From the NCBI GenBank assembly GCA_965263105.1, contig CBDHGL010000003.1, positions 2,418,001 to 2,482,000 on the forward strand: a stretch of DNA of 64,000 nt, written 5' to 3'. Under the pieces are notes generated by a model that saw only the letters and a list, made by a program, of their open reading frames with translations, was not told the DNA's origin and made no database searches. This DNA comes from JBCCTX01 sp965263105 (GTDB taxonomy: Bacteria; Bacteroidota; Bacteroidia; J057). The translations under genes and the position numbers were made by a program. This document shows positions 9,152-17,990 of the stretch, piece after piece (position 1 is the stretch's first letter; every line of letters begins with the position of its first letter).

Positions 9152-9539
9152 AAAATTAAAATACCGCCCTTTGTGCAGTTTTCCAATAGTATAAAGATGG
9201 ACTGGTTGAAATATTGTATTTATCGCTTATTTTTTTGTATGTAAGATAGAATTGCCGGAAAGACGAGCCCATACCTATGAGAGGAAGTGCTGGTATTCAG
9301 CCTTCTTGGGAATTAAATCTTACTGTATGTAAGTGATTCTCCAAAGTCCTACGTTTAGGGAAGAAAGGAATGGGAATTTCAAAGCCTGGAATAAGTTCAT
9401 AGCTCCTTTTTATCTTTGAGTTAAACCATTTATGTAGTGCAAACTTTAAGGCTTAGAAGGGCTAAAAATAATTCTTACAATAAATGCTGGTAGGTAATTT
9501 CAAAAGAGGGCGAGTTCAAGGCCTTGGCAACGAAAAGGC
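9152..9539. other. Gene-free stretch, 388 bases
   Basis: I see no gene here. The only structure noticed is the 10-mer TGTATGTAAG occurring twice in direct orientation (9236-9245 and 9324-9333), 88 bases apart, which is too short to interpret. Confidence 0.5.
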
Positions 9540-10127
9540 CTATATTTTCTTCTCTGAACGCCTTTTTCTAATGACACTTACAAACTCCTGAGTGATACCC
9601 AAATAGCTGGCTATTAATTTATTCGTAATTAATTCGCTGATTTCGGGATAGGTGCTAACAAAATGGTGATAACGTTCCTCAGCATTCATGGTGTGGTTAC
9701 GTATCAGTCTTCTTTGCCAAGCTGCGACAGCTTTTTGGGACATGATCCGAAAGAGCCGTTCCACCTTTGGCATTTCTTTGTAGAGCTGTTCTTTGTTGCT
9801 CTTGGAGATAACGAGTAGGGTACTGTCAGTTATTGCCTGAATGTAGAGTTCTGAAGGGGTTTGATGAGCAAAGCTGTCAATTTCCATAACCCACCAATCC
9901 CTTGCAGCAAAATAGAGGACCTTTTCTTCTCCTTTTCCATCGATAACATACACTTTGAAGCATCCTTTTGTTACATAGCCTTCGAAACCGCAAATTTCTC
10001 CTTTCTTCAAAAAGTAGGTTCCTTTTGCTATGTTTCTCTCTTCATAATAAGCAACGATGAGATCCAGCTCAGCGGGTGTTAAGGCTATATTTTTAAGGAA
10101 ATACCGCTTCAGCAACTCGTGATTCAT
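9540..10127 (-). CDS. Crp/Fnr-family transcriptional regulator
   Basis: A 195-residue regulator. Residues about 25-115 form a cyclic-nucleotide-binding-fold sensor (AKGTYFLKKGEICGFEGYVTK starts its beta roll), and the C-terminus has a helix-turn-helix, NKLIASYLGITQEFVSVIRK. The RXS phosphate-binding motif of true cAMP receptors is not evident, as in many Bacteroidota paralogues, so a ligand cannot be assigned. The start is set at ATG 10127: an upstream in-frame start at 10190 would run through the terminator at 10180-10210. The operon context gives no target. Confidence 0.88.
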   Translation of the reverse strand: MNHELLKRYFLKNIALTPAELDLIVAYYEERNIAKGTYFLKKGEICGFEGYVTKGCFKVYVIDGKGEEKVLYFAARDWWVMEIDSFAHQTPSELYIQAITDSTLLVISKSNKEQLYKEMPKVERLFRIMSQKAVAAWQRRLIRNHTMNAEERYHHFVSTYPEISELITNKLIASYLGITQEFVSVIRKRRSEKKI

Positions 10128-10179
10128 AGATCCATTGTTAGAAATTGAAAATAAATGCAAGTCAGGAAAAAAGGAAGAT

Positions 10180-10210
10180 AAAAAAAGCATCCCTCAATTA
10201 CGAGAGATGC
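10180..10210 (-). terminator. Rho-independent terminator of the outer-membrane protein gene
   Basis: Read on the minus strand, GCATCTCTC (10210-10202) and GAGGGATGC (10195-10187) form a stem with one mismatch and a 6-base loop, followed by seven T (10186-10180). It lies 50 bases after the stop of the 10260-10853 gene and shows that the Crp-like gene is a separate transcription unit. Confidence 0.8.
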
Positions 10211-10259
10211 CTGGAGCCGTCAAGCGGTAGAAAATGATACGAGAAAGTGTCGTTATGTC

Positions 10260-10853
10260 TTATTTGACAATAAAACGTCCAGAAATAGCCCAAAAACCTC
10301 CTGAGAAGGTTTGCGGTTTATTGTCGCCCAAGTTTATGGTAGGAATCCAGTCTACGGAAAGGTTCAAAGGAATATCCTCGAAGGCATAATCCAGGCCTAA
10401 ATAGCCTTGAACACCCAGGTAGTTGGAGGTGAAACTGCCCGTTTCTTCCCCTGGAATTTCATAGTCTGGTTTGTATTTACAGCGGATAAAGGTAGCACCC
10501 GCTCCTACGTAATAGAAGAGATTTTCAACATCTGCCAGGGGCATATGGTATTGGTAGGCAGCTGAAAGATGAAGGTAGCTAAAGGAATTTTTTTTTCGGT
10601 AACCTACGTAGGCCTCAACTGCTCCTTCATCATGAACGAAGTGTTTGGCACTTACCGCAAGTGGCGATCCCAATCGGATTCCAATCGCGGTTTCATAAAT
10701 TCGAGCCGTATCATCATAAATGGTAGAAACGTTAGCATAATATTGATTGGAAGAATCTTGATAGATGGAGTTATTGGGGGCCTGAGCTGTAAGGTCCAAA
10801 TGGTTCCAAATAAGTAAAAAAGCAAGAGAGAAAATGGGTAGAATAATTTTCAT
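10260..10853 (-). CDS. Outer-membrane beta-barrel-like secreted protein
   Basis: A 197-residue protein with a signal peptide (MKIILPIFSLAFLLIW, cleavage near TAQA). Alternating aromatic strands such as AVEAYVGYRKKNSFSYLHLS, LFYYVGAGATFIR and a terminal GFWAISGRFIVK are typical of small eight-stranded barrels. The ending in a charged residue after an aromatic strand supports outer-membrane location. No specific function is recognised. It ends at a strong terminator and stands alone. Confidence 0.7.
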   Translation of the reverse strand: MKIILPIFSLAFLLIWNHLDLTAQAPNNSIYQDSSNQYYANVSTIYDDTARIYETAIGIRLGSPLAVSAKHFVHDEGAVEAYVGYRKKNSFSYLHLSAAYQYHMPLADVENLFYYVGAGATFIRCKYKPDYEIPGEETGSFTSNYLGVQGYLGLDYAFEDIPLNLSVDWIPTINLGDNKPQTFSGGFWAISGRFIVK

Positions 10854-11153
10854 AGGGGTGTAATTACAAGTCCGATATATTGCGAACTAACTAATTACTC
10901 ACATGGGTAAAAACTAAATCCTTCCCTCATTCTTTCCCTGTAAAACCGCAGAAAAAATATTGAAAATGGCCTCACAAGGCCGATTATTCCCTACTTTAGC
11001 CAACCTGTAAAACTAAATCAAAAAATCTCTTTCTTTGGAGTGATTAGAAAAAGGTTTATACGAATGAAATAAAGTCAGGTCATGTATCTTTGTTTTGTCC
11101 AGATCGCGATTAAGCAATAGGTCATTTATGCAGTTGTCTTAAAAAACATCCTA
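10854..11153. other. Divergent intergenic region before the AraC gene
   Basis: No gene is seen in these 300 bases. TATCTTTG at 11085-11092 matches the Bacteroidota -7 element (TAnnTTTG), 62 bases before the AraC-family start, but no TTG lies at the expected -33 spacing, so it is only a weak promoter candidate. Confidence 0.35.
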
Positions 11154-12143
11154 ATGAGCTATATCTCCATTAGATTGTACCTTAAATTGATCCAATGTGG
11201 AATTAATGAAGGACTTCCTGAAGAATTCTTTGAATCACTTCCGACTCCTCTCAGTGAGGTTAAGTCGATTCCCTCTGTTCCCGCCGACCAATTTTTCGCT
11301 TTGCATGAGCTGTTGGATGAAAAATTAAGTCCCGGGTTTGCGATTAGAACAGGTCAACAGATGGAAATCGATGACTACGGTGTGTTGGGGTTATCATGGC
11401 GTACCTGTTCATCGGCTGGTGAGATTTTTGTCCGAAGTGAGCGTTATTTCAAGTTGCTTTCCGATACCTACGTGTTTAAAGTAGTTAAAAAGGAAGATGT
11501 GTCCTGCATTTATCTCCATCGAGAAGCCCACCGAAGAGGTTTAGAATTATCCAATGAGGCGACCTTATCTGCCACGGTAGTAGTTCTTCAAGCCATGACA
11601 GAAACAAGTATTTCTCCTATTCAAGTAAGCTTTAAACACGCTCCTCCATCCGATCTCAGTTCCTACCAGAAAGCATTTAAATGTCCCATTTTTTTTAACC
11701 ATCCATTCTATTCGATCACTTACACTACGTCTGATCTTGCGACACGAACTGCTAAGGCAGATGCTAGCATCAATAAATTTCTGCTAGAGAGAGTAGATGA
11801 GGAAACGAAAGGAATTGAAAAAAGTGCCAATAAACTCATTCAGGATGTAGAAGTACTCATCAAAGATGCCTTGCCGAGCGGGATTCCAAGTGTTGCTCAG
11901 ATTGGGGATCACGTGGGCATGAGCAATCGTACCTTAACTCGCAGGCTATCTGAAGATGGAGTCACTTTTCGAGATTTGATTAAGAAAACCCAAGAAGGCG
12001 TATCGAAAAACCTGCTAAGAAATTCTACCAGAAGTATTGCTGAAATCGCTTTCGAAACAGGATTCTCAGAGCAAAGTGCATTTAACCGTGCCTTTAAGCG
12101 CTGGACGGGTCTATCCCCTGGAGAATATCGAAAGACAAACTGA
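11154..12143 (+). CDS. AraC-family transcriptional regulator (arabinose-binding-domain type)
   Basis: A 329-residue regulator. Residues about 15-200 resemble the AraC_binding_2/Arabinose_bd domain of OruR-like regulators (FAIRTGQQMEIDDYGVLGLS). Residues about 230-325 hold two helix-turn-helix units; the conserved second one reads SIAEIAFETGFSEQSAFNRA, followed by FKRWTGLSPGEYRK. It precedes three same-strand genes (small cytochrome-like protein, DUF1772 protein, NmrA-like protein), which are the natural candidate targets. Inducer unknown. Confidence 0.9.
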   Translation: MSYISIRLYLKLIQCGINEGLPEEFFESLPTPLSEVKSIPSVPADQFFALHELLDEKLSPGFAIRTGQQMEIDDYGVLGLSWRTCSSAGEIFVRSERYFKLLSDTYVFKVVKKEDVSCIYLHREAHRRGLELSNEATLSATVVVLQAMTETSISPIQVSFKHAPPSDLSSYQKAFKCPIFFNHPFYSITYTTSDLATRTAKADASINKFLLERVDEETKGIEKSANKLIQDVEVLIKDALPSGIPSVAQIGDHVGMSNRTLTRRLSEDGVTFRDLIKKTQEGVSKNLLRNSTRSIAEIAFETGFSEQSAFNRAFKRWTGLSPGEYRKTN

Positions 12144-12245
12144 TCTATTCCGTTTTGGCTTAAATTGTCAAATTATTGTCCTAAGAAGTCAAGCAAAATG
12201 AATCTTTAGCGCTCAATTTTACTTTCGAATTCAAACTCGAAGTAA

Positions 12246-12599
12246 ATGAAAAAGCGACTAATTATTATTCCTTGGATTTGCTTACTCGGGGCAGGCTTCG
12301 TCTTCTTGCCTTCTTTTCGAGCCCTAGAATCCTCTCTTCCCCAATCTGCCATTCCCCTTGAATCATATTTTGACCTCAAGCGAGAGGCCTTAGAAATTTT
12401 AGACAGCAAATGTAACGTGTGTCATAAAAAGCAGAATCCCTTTATGGTCTTCAAAGAGAAGAACATGTCAAAGCGTGCCCCCAAAATCTACCAGGTGGTC
12501 TTTGTCGAGCGAAGAATGCCCAAGGGCAATGAGGTTCGCTTAACAGATGAGGAGTATAGCAAACTTAAAAAATGGCTATTAACCCAAAACATATTTTAA
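12246..12599 (+). CDS. Small c-type-cytochrome-like protein
   Basis: A 117-residue exported protein with an N-terminal hydrophobic signal (residues 4-22) and one heme-c attachment motif, CNVCH, near residue 56. A downstream Met (RRMPKGNEVRLTDEE) is in the position of the distal ligand in small cytochromes. It probably carries one heme and transfers electrons in the periplasm. It is followed within 3 bases by the DUF1772 gene. No known partner enzyme is adjacent. Confidence 0.72.
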   Translation: MKKRLIIIPWICLLGAGFVFLPSFRALESSLPQSAIPLESYFDLKREALEILDSKCNVCHKKQNPFMVFKEKNMSKRAPKIYQVVFVERRMPKGNEVRLTDEEYSKLKKWLLTQNIF

Positions 12600-12601
12600 T
12601 T

Positions 12602-13108
12602 ATGGAAATTTCATTCAAATCCTTTGTCTTGTTTGGATCGGTGATTCTTACAGGACTTTCAGCAGGCTTTTTTTATTCATGGTCAGTGTCTGTTATTCCT
12701 GGTACACAAAAAATTACAGATGCTTCTTACCTAGAATCGATGCAATCGATCAACCGAGCCATTCTGAATCCTGCCTTCTTCAGTGTTTTTTTTGGCAGCA
12801 TCATATTTCTAAGTATTTCAAGCATCTATCAATTCCATGTTAACAAGGTGGCGTTTTGGCTGATGTTATTTTCTTCCATCACCTACTTAGTAGGTACCAT
12901 TGGCGTCACCGGTTTAGGGAATGTTCCCCTTAACAATCAACTAGATGTTCTAACGCTTGATCAATTAAATGGGGCCAAGCTTACAGACTTCCGAAAATTC
13001 TATGAGTCAAATTGGAATCGACTACATTGGATTCGAACGGTTTGTGCCATGGCCTCCTTCTTGCTCGCCGTAGCCTCCATCTTTACCTACCTGAAAGACA
13101 TCAAGTAA
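12602..13108 (+). CDS. DUF1772 / anthrone-oxygenase-like membrane protein
   Basis: A 168-residue membrane protein with four predicted TM segments (about 5-30, 50-75, 82-105 and 140-165) and the DUF1772 signature GLGNVPLNNQLD in the third loop. Family members include anthrone oxygenase-like proteins, but the activity of this branch is unproven. The start is placed at ATG 12602; an in-frame ATG at 12572 would overlap the preceding gene by 28 bases and adds a non-hydrophobic extension. It sits between the cytochrome-like gene and the NmrA-like gene. Confidence 0.78.
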   Translation: MEISFKSFVLFGSVILTGLSAGFFYSWSVSVIPGTQKITDASYLESMQSINRAILNPAFFSVFFGSIIFLSISSIYQFHVNKVAFWLMLFSSITYLVGTIGVTGLGNVPLNNQLDVLTLDQLNGAKLTDFRKFYESNWNRLHWIRTVCAMASFLLAVASIFTYLKDIK

Positions 13109-13137
13109 GTCTATCATAATTTCAAATCGTAATAAAA

Positions 13138-13980
13138 ATGAAACACAACATCCTCGTAATCGGTGGTACCGGTAAGACTGGCCGCCGAGTCGCAAAAAGT
13201 CTAACTCAGCTTGGACACCACGTGAGAATTGGTACCCGAAATAATACTCCAGCCTTTAATTGGGAAGACCCTTCCACCTATGCTCCAGCACTGAAGGGCA
13301 TGGACAGGGCTTATATCGTTTATTATCCGGATCTCGCTGTACCTGGGGCGAAAGACGCCATTGAAAAATTGACTGAGGCAGCCCTTAAAGAAGGACTTGA
13401 AAAGGTGGTATTACTTTCTGGGAAAGGAGAGAAAGAAGCCGAAGCCTGTGAACAAATAGTGGTTGCCTCAGGGCTAAATTATACACTGGTGAGAGCATCT
13501 TGGTTCAACCAAAATTTCAGTGAAGGAGCATTCTTGGATTTTGTCCTGGCAGGTCAAGTTGCCTTACCAATGCCAGAAGCAGAGATCCCATTTGTTGATG
13601 CGGGTGATATTGCAGATGTAGTTACAAAGGTATTGGTGGATGACACCTATAATGGGGAGACCATAACTGTTACAGGACCTAGAAATATGACTTTCAAAGA
13701 AGTGGTTGCTGCCATGGCAGAAGGGATTGGAAAAGAAATTCATTATCAACCGATTTCTATAGAAGAATTCAAAGAAGGAATGAAGTCTGCAGGACTACCG
13801 GATTCTTATATTTGGTTATTTGGGTACTTGTTTAAAGAAGTTTTGGGAAATCCCAATAATCAAGTGGTATCCAACGATATCGAAAGGGTATTGGGTAGAA
13901 AGGCCACTGACTTCAAAGCGTATGTAGAGAAAACGGTTGAGACCGGTGTTTGGAATCAGCAGATTCCCCAGATATTGTAA
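13138..13980 (+). CDS. NmrA-like NAD(P)-binding protein
   Basis: A 280-residue atypical short-chain dehydrogenase. GGTGKTGRRVAKSL at residues 8-21 is the Rossmann dinucleotide-binding loop, and the sequence VRASWFNQNFSEG is typical of the NmrA/NAD(P)H azoreductase-like group. It lacks the Tyr-x3-Lys catalytic pair of classical SDRs, so it may act as a redox sensor or reductase. It ends the AraC-associated gene set; a terminator follows 8 bases after the stop. Confidence 0.82.
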   Translation: MKHNILVIGGTGKTGRRVAKSLTQLGHHVRIGTRNNTPAFNWEDPSTYAPALKGMDRAYIVYYPDLAVPGAKDAIEKLTEAALKEGLEKVVLLSGKGEKEAEACEQIVVASGLNYTLVRASWFNQNFSEGAFLDFVLAGQVALPMPEAEIPFVDAGDIADVVTKVLVDDTYNGETITVTGPRNMTFKEVVAAMAEGIGKEIHYQPISIEEFKEGMKSAGLPDSYIWLFGYLFKEVLGNPNNQVVSNDIERVLGRKATDFKAYVEKTVETGVWNQQIPQIL

Positions 13981-13987
13981 TTCAATG

Positions 13988-14017
13988 AGCAGGGCTATGG
14001 GATCACATAGTCCTGCT
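13988..14017. terminator. Bidirectional terminator between convergent genes
   Basis: AGCAGGGCTATG (13988-13999) pairs with CATAGTCCTGCT (14006-14017), 12 bp with one G-U pair and a six-base loop, followed by TTTCCTT. It lies between the NmrA-like gene (+) and the DUF1501 gene (-). Confidence 0.7.
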
Positions 14018-14034
14018 TTCCTTATAAAGCAAAC

Positions 14035-15507
14035 TTAGGCAAGTATGTCCTTCACTACATGACCATGCACATCTGTCAGACGGAAATCTCTCCCTTGAAA
14101 AGTATACGTGAGCTTTTCGTGATCCATACCGAGTTGGTTTAGGATGGTGGCTTGAAGGTCATGGACATGTATGCGATCTTTTACCCCATAATAGCCAATA
14201 TCATCTGTTTCTCCGTAACTAATTCCTTGTTTGAATCCTCCTCCGGTTACCCACATGGTGAAGGCTTCACTGTGGTGATCACGGCCATTGAAAGGGGCGA
14301 CCTTGCCCCCACGATTTTCGCGCATGGGCGTGCGACCAAACTCTCCTCCCCAGACGACCATGACGTCGTCTAACATGCCGCGTTGTTTGAGGTCATTCAC
14401 CAGGGCCGTCATGGGCTTGTCCACTTCTAAGCAGCGCTTGAGAAAGCCGCCTTCCAGGGCTTCGAATTCGTTGCTTCCATGGGAGTCCCAGCCTCGATGA
14501 TAAAGCTGTATAAAGCGTACCCCTCGCTCTGCCAAACGACGAGCGAGCAAGCAATTGTTTGCAAAAGACACCTGACCGGGTTCAATGCCATAAGATTCTT
14601 GGATATAATCGGGTTCAGAAGAAATATCCATGGCTTCTGGAACCGTCGTTTGCATTTTAAAGGCCATTTCATACTGGGCTACCCTGGATAAGATTTCGGG
14701 ATCTCCGACCTCATCGTATTGAAGTTCATTGATAGCTGAAATAGCCTCGATAGTCGTTTTCCGCAAGTCTCGCGGCATCCCTTTAGGATCAGATACGTAA
14801 AGTACAGGCTCTCCTTTGGATCGAAACTGTACGCCTTGATATAGAGAGGGCAAAAAGCCACTTCCCCAAAGGCCTTTGCCACCGCTTGGGGCGGAGTTTC
14901 CTGATACTAAAACAATGAAGCCCGGTAAGTTTTGGTTTTCAGACCCTAAGCCATAGGTAATCCATGAACCCATACTGGGTCTTCCTGGACGGGGGCTACC
15001 TGTATGCAAGAACATTTGTGCGGGTGCATGGTTGAACTCATCGGTATGAACCGCTTTTAGAAAGGAAACATCATCTACGGCTTGCTGAAAATGGGGAAAT
15101 AGATTGGATACCCATGCCCCTGATTGACCGTATTGATTGAATGCTGCTTGCGGTCCCAGCATTTTTGGGGTGCCGACGATAAAGGCAAAGCGTTTTCCCT
15201 CCAGGAATTCCTGGGGGCAATCTTGACCATCGTATTTGAATAGAGCAGGTTTGTAATCAAACAACTCCAACTGAGAAGGGGCACCAGCCATGTGTAAGAA
15301 GATGACGGTTTTGGCTTTGCCTGGGAAATGGCTAGGCTTTATGCCTAAGGGATTATCCAGCACTACCGAAGAAGAGGCTTTGGGACTGCAGTTCATCAGT
15401 GAACCCAAGGCCATAGCCCCCATACCCATTCCACAGCTTTTGAGGAAGTGCCGCCTTTGGAGTAGCGAACGATGCTCTCGGTGAAATTCATTGATCAGTT
15501 TATCCAT
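14035..15507 (-). CDS. DUF1501 protein with twin-arginine signal
   Basis: A 490-residue exported protein of the sulfatase-like DUF1501 family. RRHFLKSCGMGMGAMALGS at residues 18-36 is a Tat-type signal ending near a lipobox-like LMNC. The body has KTVIFLHMAGAPSQLELFDY and the conserved GGEFGRTPM and GRDHHSEAF blocks that resemble alkaline-phosphatase superfamily metal sites. Reaction unknown. It starts one base after the stop of the DUF1549/DUF1553 gene, its almost invariable partner, so the two are co-translated. Confidence 0.88.
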   Translation of the reverse strand: MDKLINEFHREHRSLLQRRHFLKSCGMGMGAMALGSLMNCSPKASSSVVLDNPLGIKPSHFPGKAKTVIFLHMAGAPSQLELFDYKPALFKYDGQDCPQEFLEGKRFAFIVGTPKMLGPQAAFNQYGQSGAWVSNLFPHFQQAVDDVSFLKAVHTDEFNHAPAQMFLHTGSPRPGRPSMGSWITYGLGSENQNLPGFIVLVSGNSAPSGGKGLWGSGFLPSLYQGVQFRSKGEPVLYVSDPKGMPRDLRKTTIEAISAINELQYDEVGDPEILSRVAQYEMAFKMQTTVPEAMDISSEPDYIQESYGIEPGQVSFANNCLLARRLAERGVRFIQLYHRGWDSHGSNEFEALEGGFLKRCLEVDKPMTALVNDLKQRGMLDDVMVVWGGEFGRTPMRENRGGKVAPFNGRDHHSEAFTMWVTGGGFKQGISYGETDDIGYYGVKDRIHVHDLQATILNQLGMDHEKLTYTFQGRDFRLTDVHGHVVKDILA

Positions 15508-15508
15508 G

Positions 15509-17803
15509 CTATTCTTTGTTCAAAAATTCATCAAGGTTGAGGATCACATTTCCTACAGTGGTAAAGGCCGCGTATTTGGCGGGGGTATCCGAAGCAAAAC
15601 TGATTAAGTTTTGGCTGTCTTGAGGATTTTGTTGGAAATAATCATAGGCTTCCTCATAAACCTGTTCCAGTTGGGTCAATTTATCCTTCGAAGGGGCTTT
15701 GAAAACAGCTCTCTCATATCCATGAGCCAGTTGATCCTCAATATTGTCGCTGGGGAATTGCCACATAAATTTTGCAAGACCTTCTGCAGCCTCCAGGTAA
15801 ACGGTGTCGTTAAGGGTTACCAGGGCTTGTAAGGGCGTATTTGTTCGGATTCTCCGGGAAATGCAAAACTCCCGACTGGGTGAATCAAACGTTACCATGG
15901 ACGGGTAAGGGCTAGAGCGCCGCCAATAGGTGTAAAGACCTCTTCGATAGCGATCTTCATTTTGTGGGGTCCTCCAGCGCATTACATGTCGAATGACATT
16001 CCACACCCCCTCTGGTTGGGGAGGCATGACGCTGGGACCGTACATTTTAGGGCTGAGTAAGCCTGAGACACTCAAGGCCTGGTCCCGAATTTGCTCGGCA
16101 GATAACCGGAATCTAGGTCCCCTTCCCAAGTATCGGTTCCGAGGGTCTATTTCTACCTGTCGGCGGCTCATGTAGGAGGATTGTTGATAGGTAGTCGACA
16201 TCACAATTTCTTTGAGTAGGGCCTTAACTGACCAATTGTGGGTATGGACAAATTCCCAGGCCAGATAATCTAGCAGTTCCTGATTAGCTGGTTTAGCCCC
16301 TTGTGAGCCCAAGTCTTCAAGGGTTTCTACTATCCCAATTCCAAAGAGTTGTTCCCACAGGCGATTGACGATGACCCTGGCAGTGAGCGGATTTTCATCT
16401 GATACCAACCATTGTGCAAGACCTAATCGGTTGCGTGGAAATTCGTCTGGGAAATCTGGCAAAATACCCGGAACATTTGGTTGAACCACTTCTCCGTGAA
16501 CCAACCAGTTCCCACGATCAAAGACGCGTGTTACTCGGGCTTCCTCGGGGGGGAGCTCTCGCATTATCGGTGTCCTGGAAGGGTGGATTTTAGCCAATTG
16601 CATCTTCTTGTTTAAGTAGCCTTCATTTGTGCTCGTATCTATCCCCGCTCGCTCCTGTGCCGCTAACCATGTTTTTATTTCTGTCTGTTTTCTTTTTTGC
16701 ACGGAAGAAAGGGCTCGTAGCGTAGGGAAATCATTGGATAGATCTCTATCGGCCGTATTATTGAAAAATGCCATTAAGTTATAATACTCCTTGTGGCGAA
16801 ATGGGTCGTAGGGATGTCCATGGCATTGGACACAACTTATGGTGATACCCTGGAAGACTTCAAAGGTGGTGTTGAGCCGGTCAAGTACCGCTGTAACCCG
16901 GAATTCTTCGTCGTCTGTTCCGCCCTCATCATTGCTCATAGTATTCCGATGAAAGGCCGTGGCAATCAACTGATCCACTGAGGGATCCGGTAGAAGGTCT
17001 CCTGCTATCTGTTCAATGGTAAACCGGTCAAAAGGCATATCCTGGTTGAAAGCATCGATTACCCAATCGCGGTATTGCCAAATGTTTCGATGTCGATCCT
17101 TTTGATAGCCTTGTGAATCGCCATACCGGGCTAGATCCAGCCACATAGCCGCCCATTTTTCCCCAAAATGGGGTGAGGCGAGTAAGGAGTCCACATAAGC
17201 CTCGTAGGCGTCCCCTTCAAAGCCTTTTTCCAATGACTGTACAAGTGATAGGGTAGGGGGTATCCCAAGCAAGTCTAGACTAAGTCTACGGGCAAGGGTT
17301 TGAGATTCAGCACGGGAATTGGCTTTGAGGCCTACTTCTCGGAGTTTTTTCCGCACCCAGTAATCCATTCCTTTTTGCCGTGAACTTTTGGCAGGGCTTT
17401 TTAAGGGAGTATAGGCCCAATGTTGATCCCATTTGGCTCCCTGGTCTATCCATTTCTCTACCAAGTTTTTTTCTCCCTCAGTCAATGGCTCTCCATCAAG
17501 CGGCATACGCATTTCTGGATCATGGTGCTGTAGCCGGAAAACCAATTCGCTAGAATCTGCCAAACCCGGAACAATTGCCGGATGACCGGTATCTCCAGCT
17601 TCCAAGGCTTCTGCACGGGTTATGAAGCTTAATCCACCACTTCGCTTCACTCCTCCATGACAACTCATGCATCGTTTGTTCAAGATGGGACGAATTTCTG
17701 TATTGAAATCCACTTCAGGAGAAGAAAAGGCAGGTAAAAAGAGATAGGTCAGAAGGGCTAAGCTTCCAAGGGTTAGGGATAGACCTAAAATTTTCCAATT
17801 CAT
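15509..17803 (-). CDS. Planctomycete-type cytochrome protein (PSCyt1-DUF1549-DUF1553)
   Basis: A 764-residue exported protein. A signal sequence (MNWKILGLSLTLGSLALL) is followed by the PSCyt1 heme motif CMSCHG near residue 45, then DUF1549 (PSCyt2, about 140-330, with FGEKWAAMWLDLARYGDSQG) and DUF1553 (about 430-720, with NRLWEQLFG and PSREFCISRRIRTNTPLQAL). These proteins occur with DUF1501 partners and are thought to help process complex substrates, but their chemistry is unproven. Many homologues are nearer 1000 residues because they carry an extra carbohydrate-binding module that is absent here. ATG 17803 is chosen over an upstream start because the signal peptide begins there. Confidence 0.88.
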   Translation of the reverse strand: MNWKILGLSLTLGSLALLTYLFLPAFSSPEVDFNTEIRPILNKRCMSCHGGVKRSGGLSFITRAEALEAGDTGHPAIVPGLADSSELVFRLQHHDPEMRMPLDGEPLTEGEKNLVEKWIDQGAKWDQHWAYTPLKSPAKSSRQKGMDYWVRKKLREVGLKANSRAESQTLARRLSLDLLGIPPTLSLVQSLEKGFEGDAYEAYVDSLLASPHFGEKWAAMWLDLARYGDSQGYQKDRHRNIWQYRDWVIDAFNQDMPFDRFTIEQIAGDLLPDPSVDQLIATAFHRNTMSNDEGGTDDEEFRVTAVLDRLNTTFEVFQGITISCVQCHGHPYDPFRHKEYYNLMAFFNNTADRDLSNDFPTLRALSSVQKRKQTEIKTWLAAQERAGIDTSTNEGYLNKKMQLAKIHPSRTPIMRELPPEEARVTRVFDRGNWLVHGEVVQPNVPGILPDFPDEFPRNRLGLAQWLVSDENPLTARVIVNRLWEQLFGIGIVETLEDLGSQGAKPANQELLDYLAWEFVHTHNWSVKALLKEIVMSTTYQQSSYMSRRQVEIDPRNRYLGRGPRFRLSAEQIRDQALSVSGLLSPKMYGPSVMPPQPEGVWNVIRHVMRWRTPQNEDRYRRGLYTYWRRSSPYPSMVTFDSPSREFCISRRIRTNTPLQALVTLNDTVYLEAAEGLAKFMWQFPSDNIEDQLAHGYERAVFKAPSKDKLTQLEQVYEEAYDYFQQNPQDSQNLISFASDTPAKYAAFTTVGNVILNLDEFLNKE

Positions 17804-17883
17804 TATAAGGTGGGATTTGGTACTTATCTCAAAATAGAAAAATGCTCTGAGTCCCACAATTTTGAATCCCAAACAACAGTTTA

Positions 17884-17957
17884 TTAACGGTTTATAAAAT
17901 AACTAATTAATAATTGTTAACAGTTAATAATTTGTCATATTTTAAGCTTAACAGTTA
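17884..17957. promoter_or_regulatory. Three phased operator-like repeats
   Basis: TTAACAGTTA occurs at 17917-17926 and 17948-17957, and a related TTAACGGTTTA at 17884-17894. The 33- and 31-base spacings are close to three helical turns, which places the sites on one face of the DNA. They lie between the divergent DUF1549/DUF1553 gene and a winged-helix regulator gene, and so are good candidate binding sites for that regulator. Confidence 0.5.
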
Positions 17958-17990
17958 GTCATTTGTGTCAAAAAATTGCATATTTCCTGT

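Noticed and set aside
9236..9333. Direct repeat TGTATGTAAG in the gap before the Crp-like gene
   Set aside because: Ten bases in AT-rich DNA can recur by chance.
10128..10190. Longer N-terminus for the Crp-like regulator
   Set aside because: It would cross the terminator stem and T run of the upstream gene, and the domain starts after ATG 10127.
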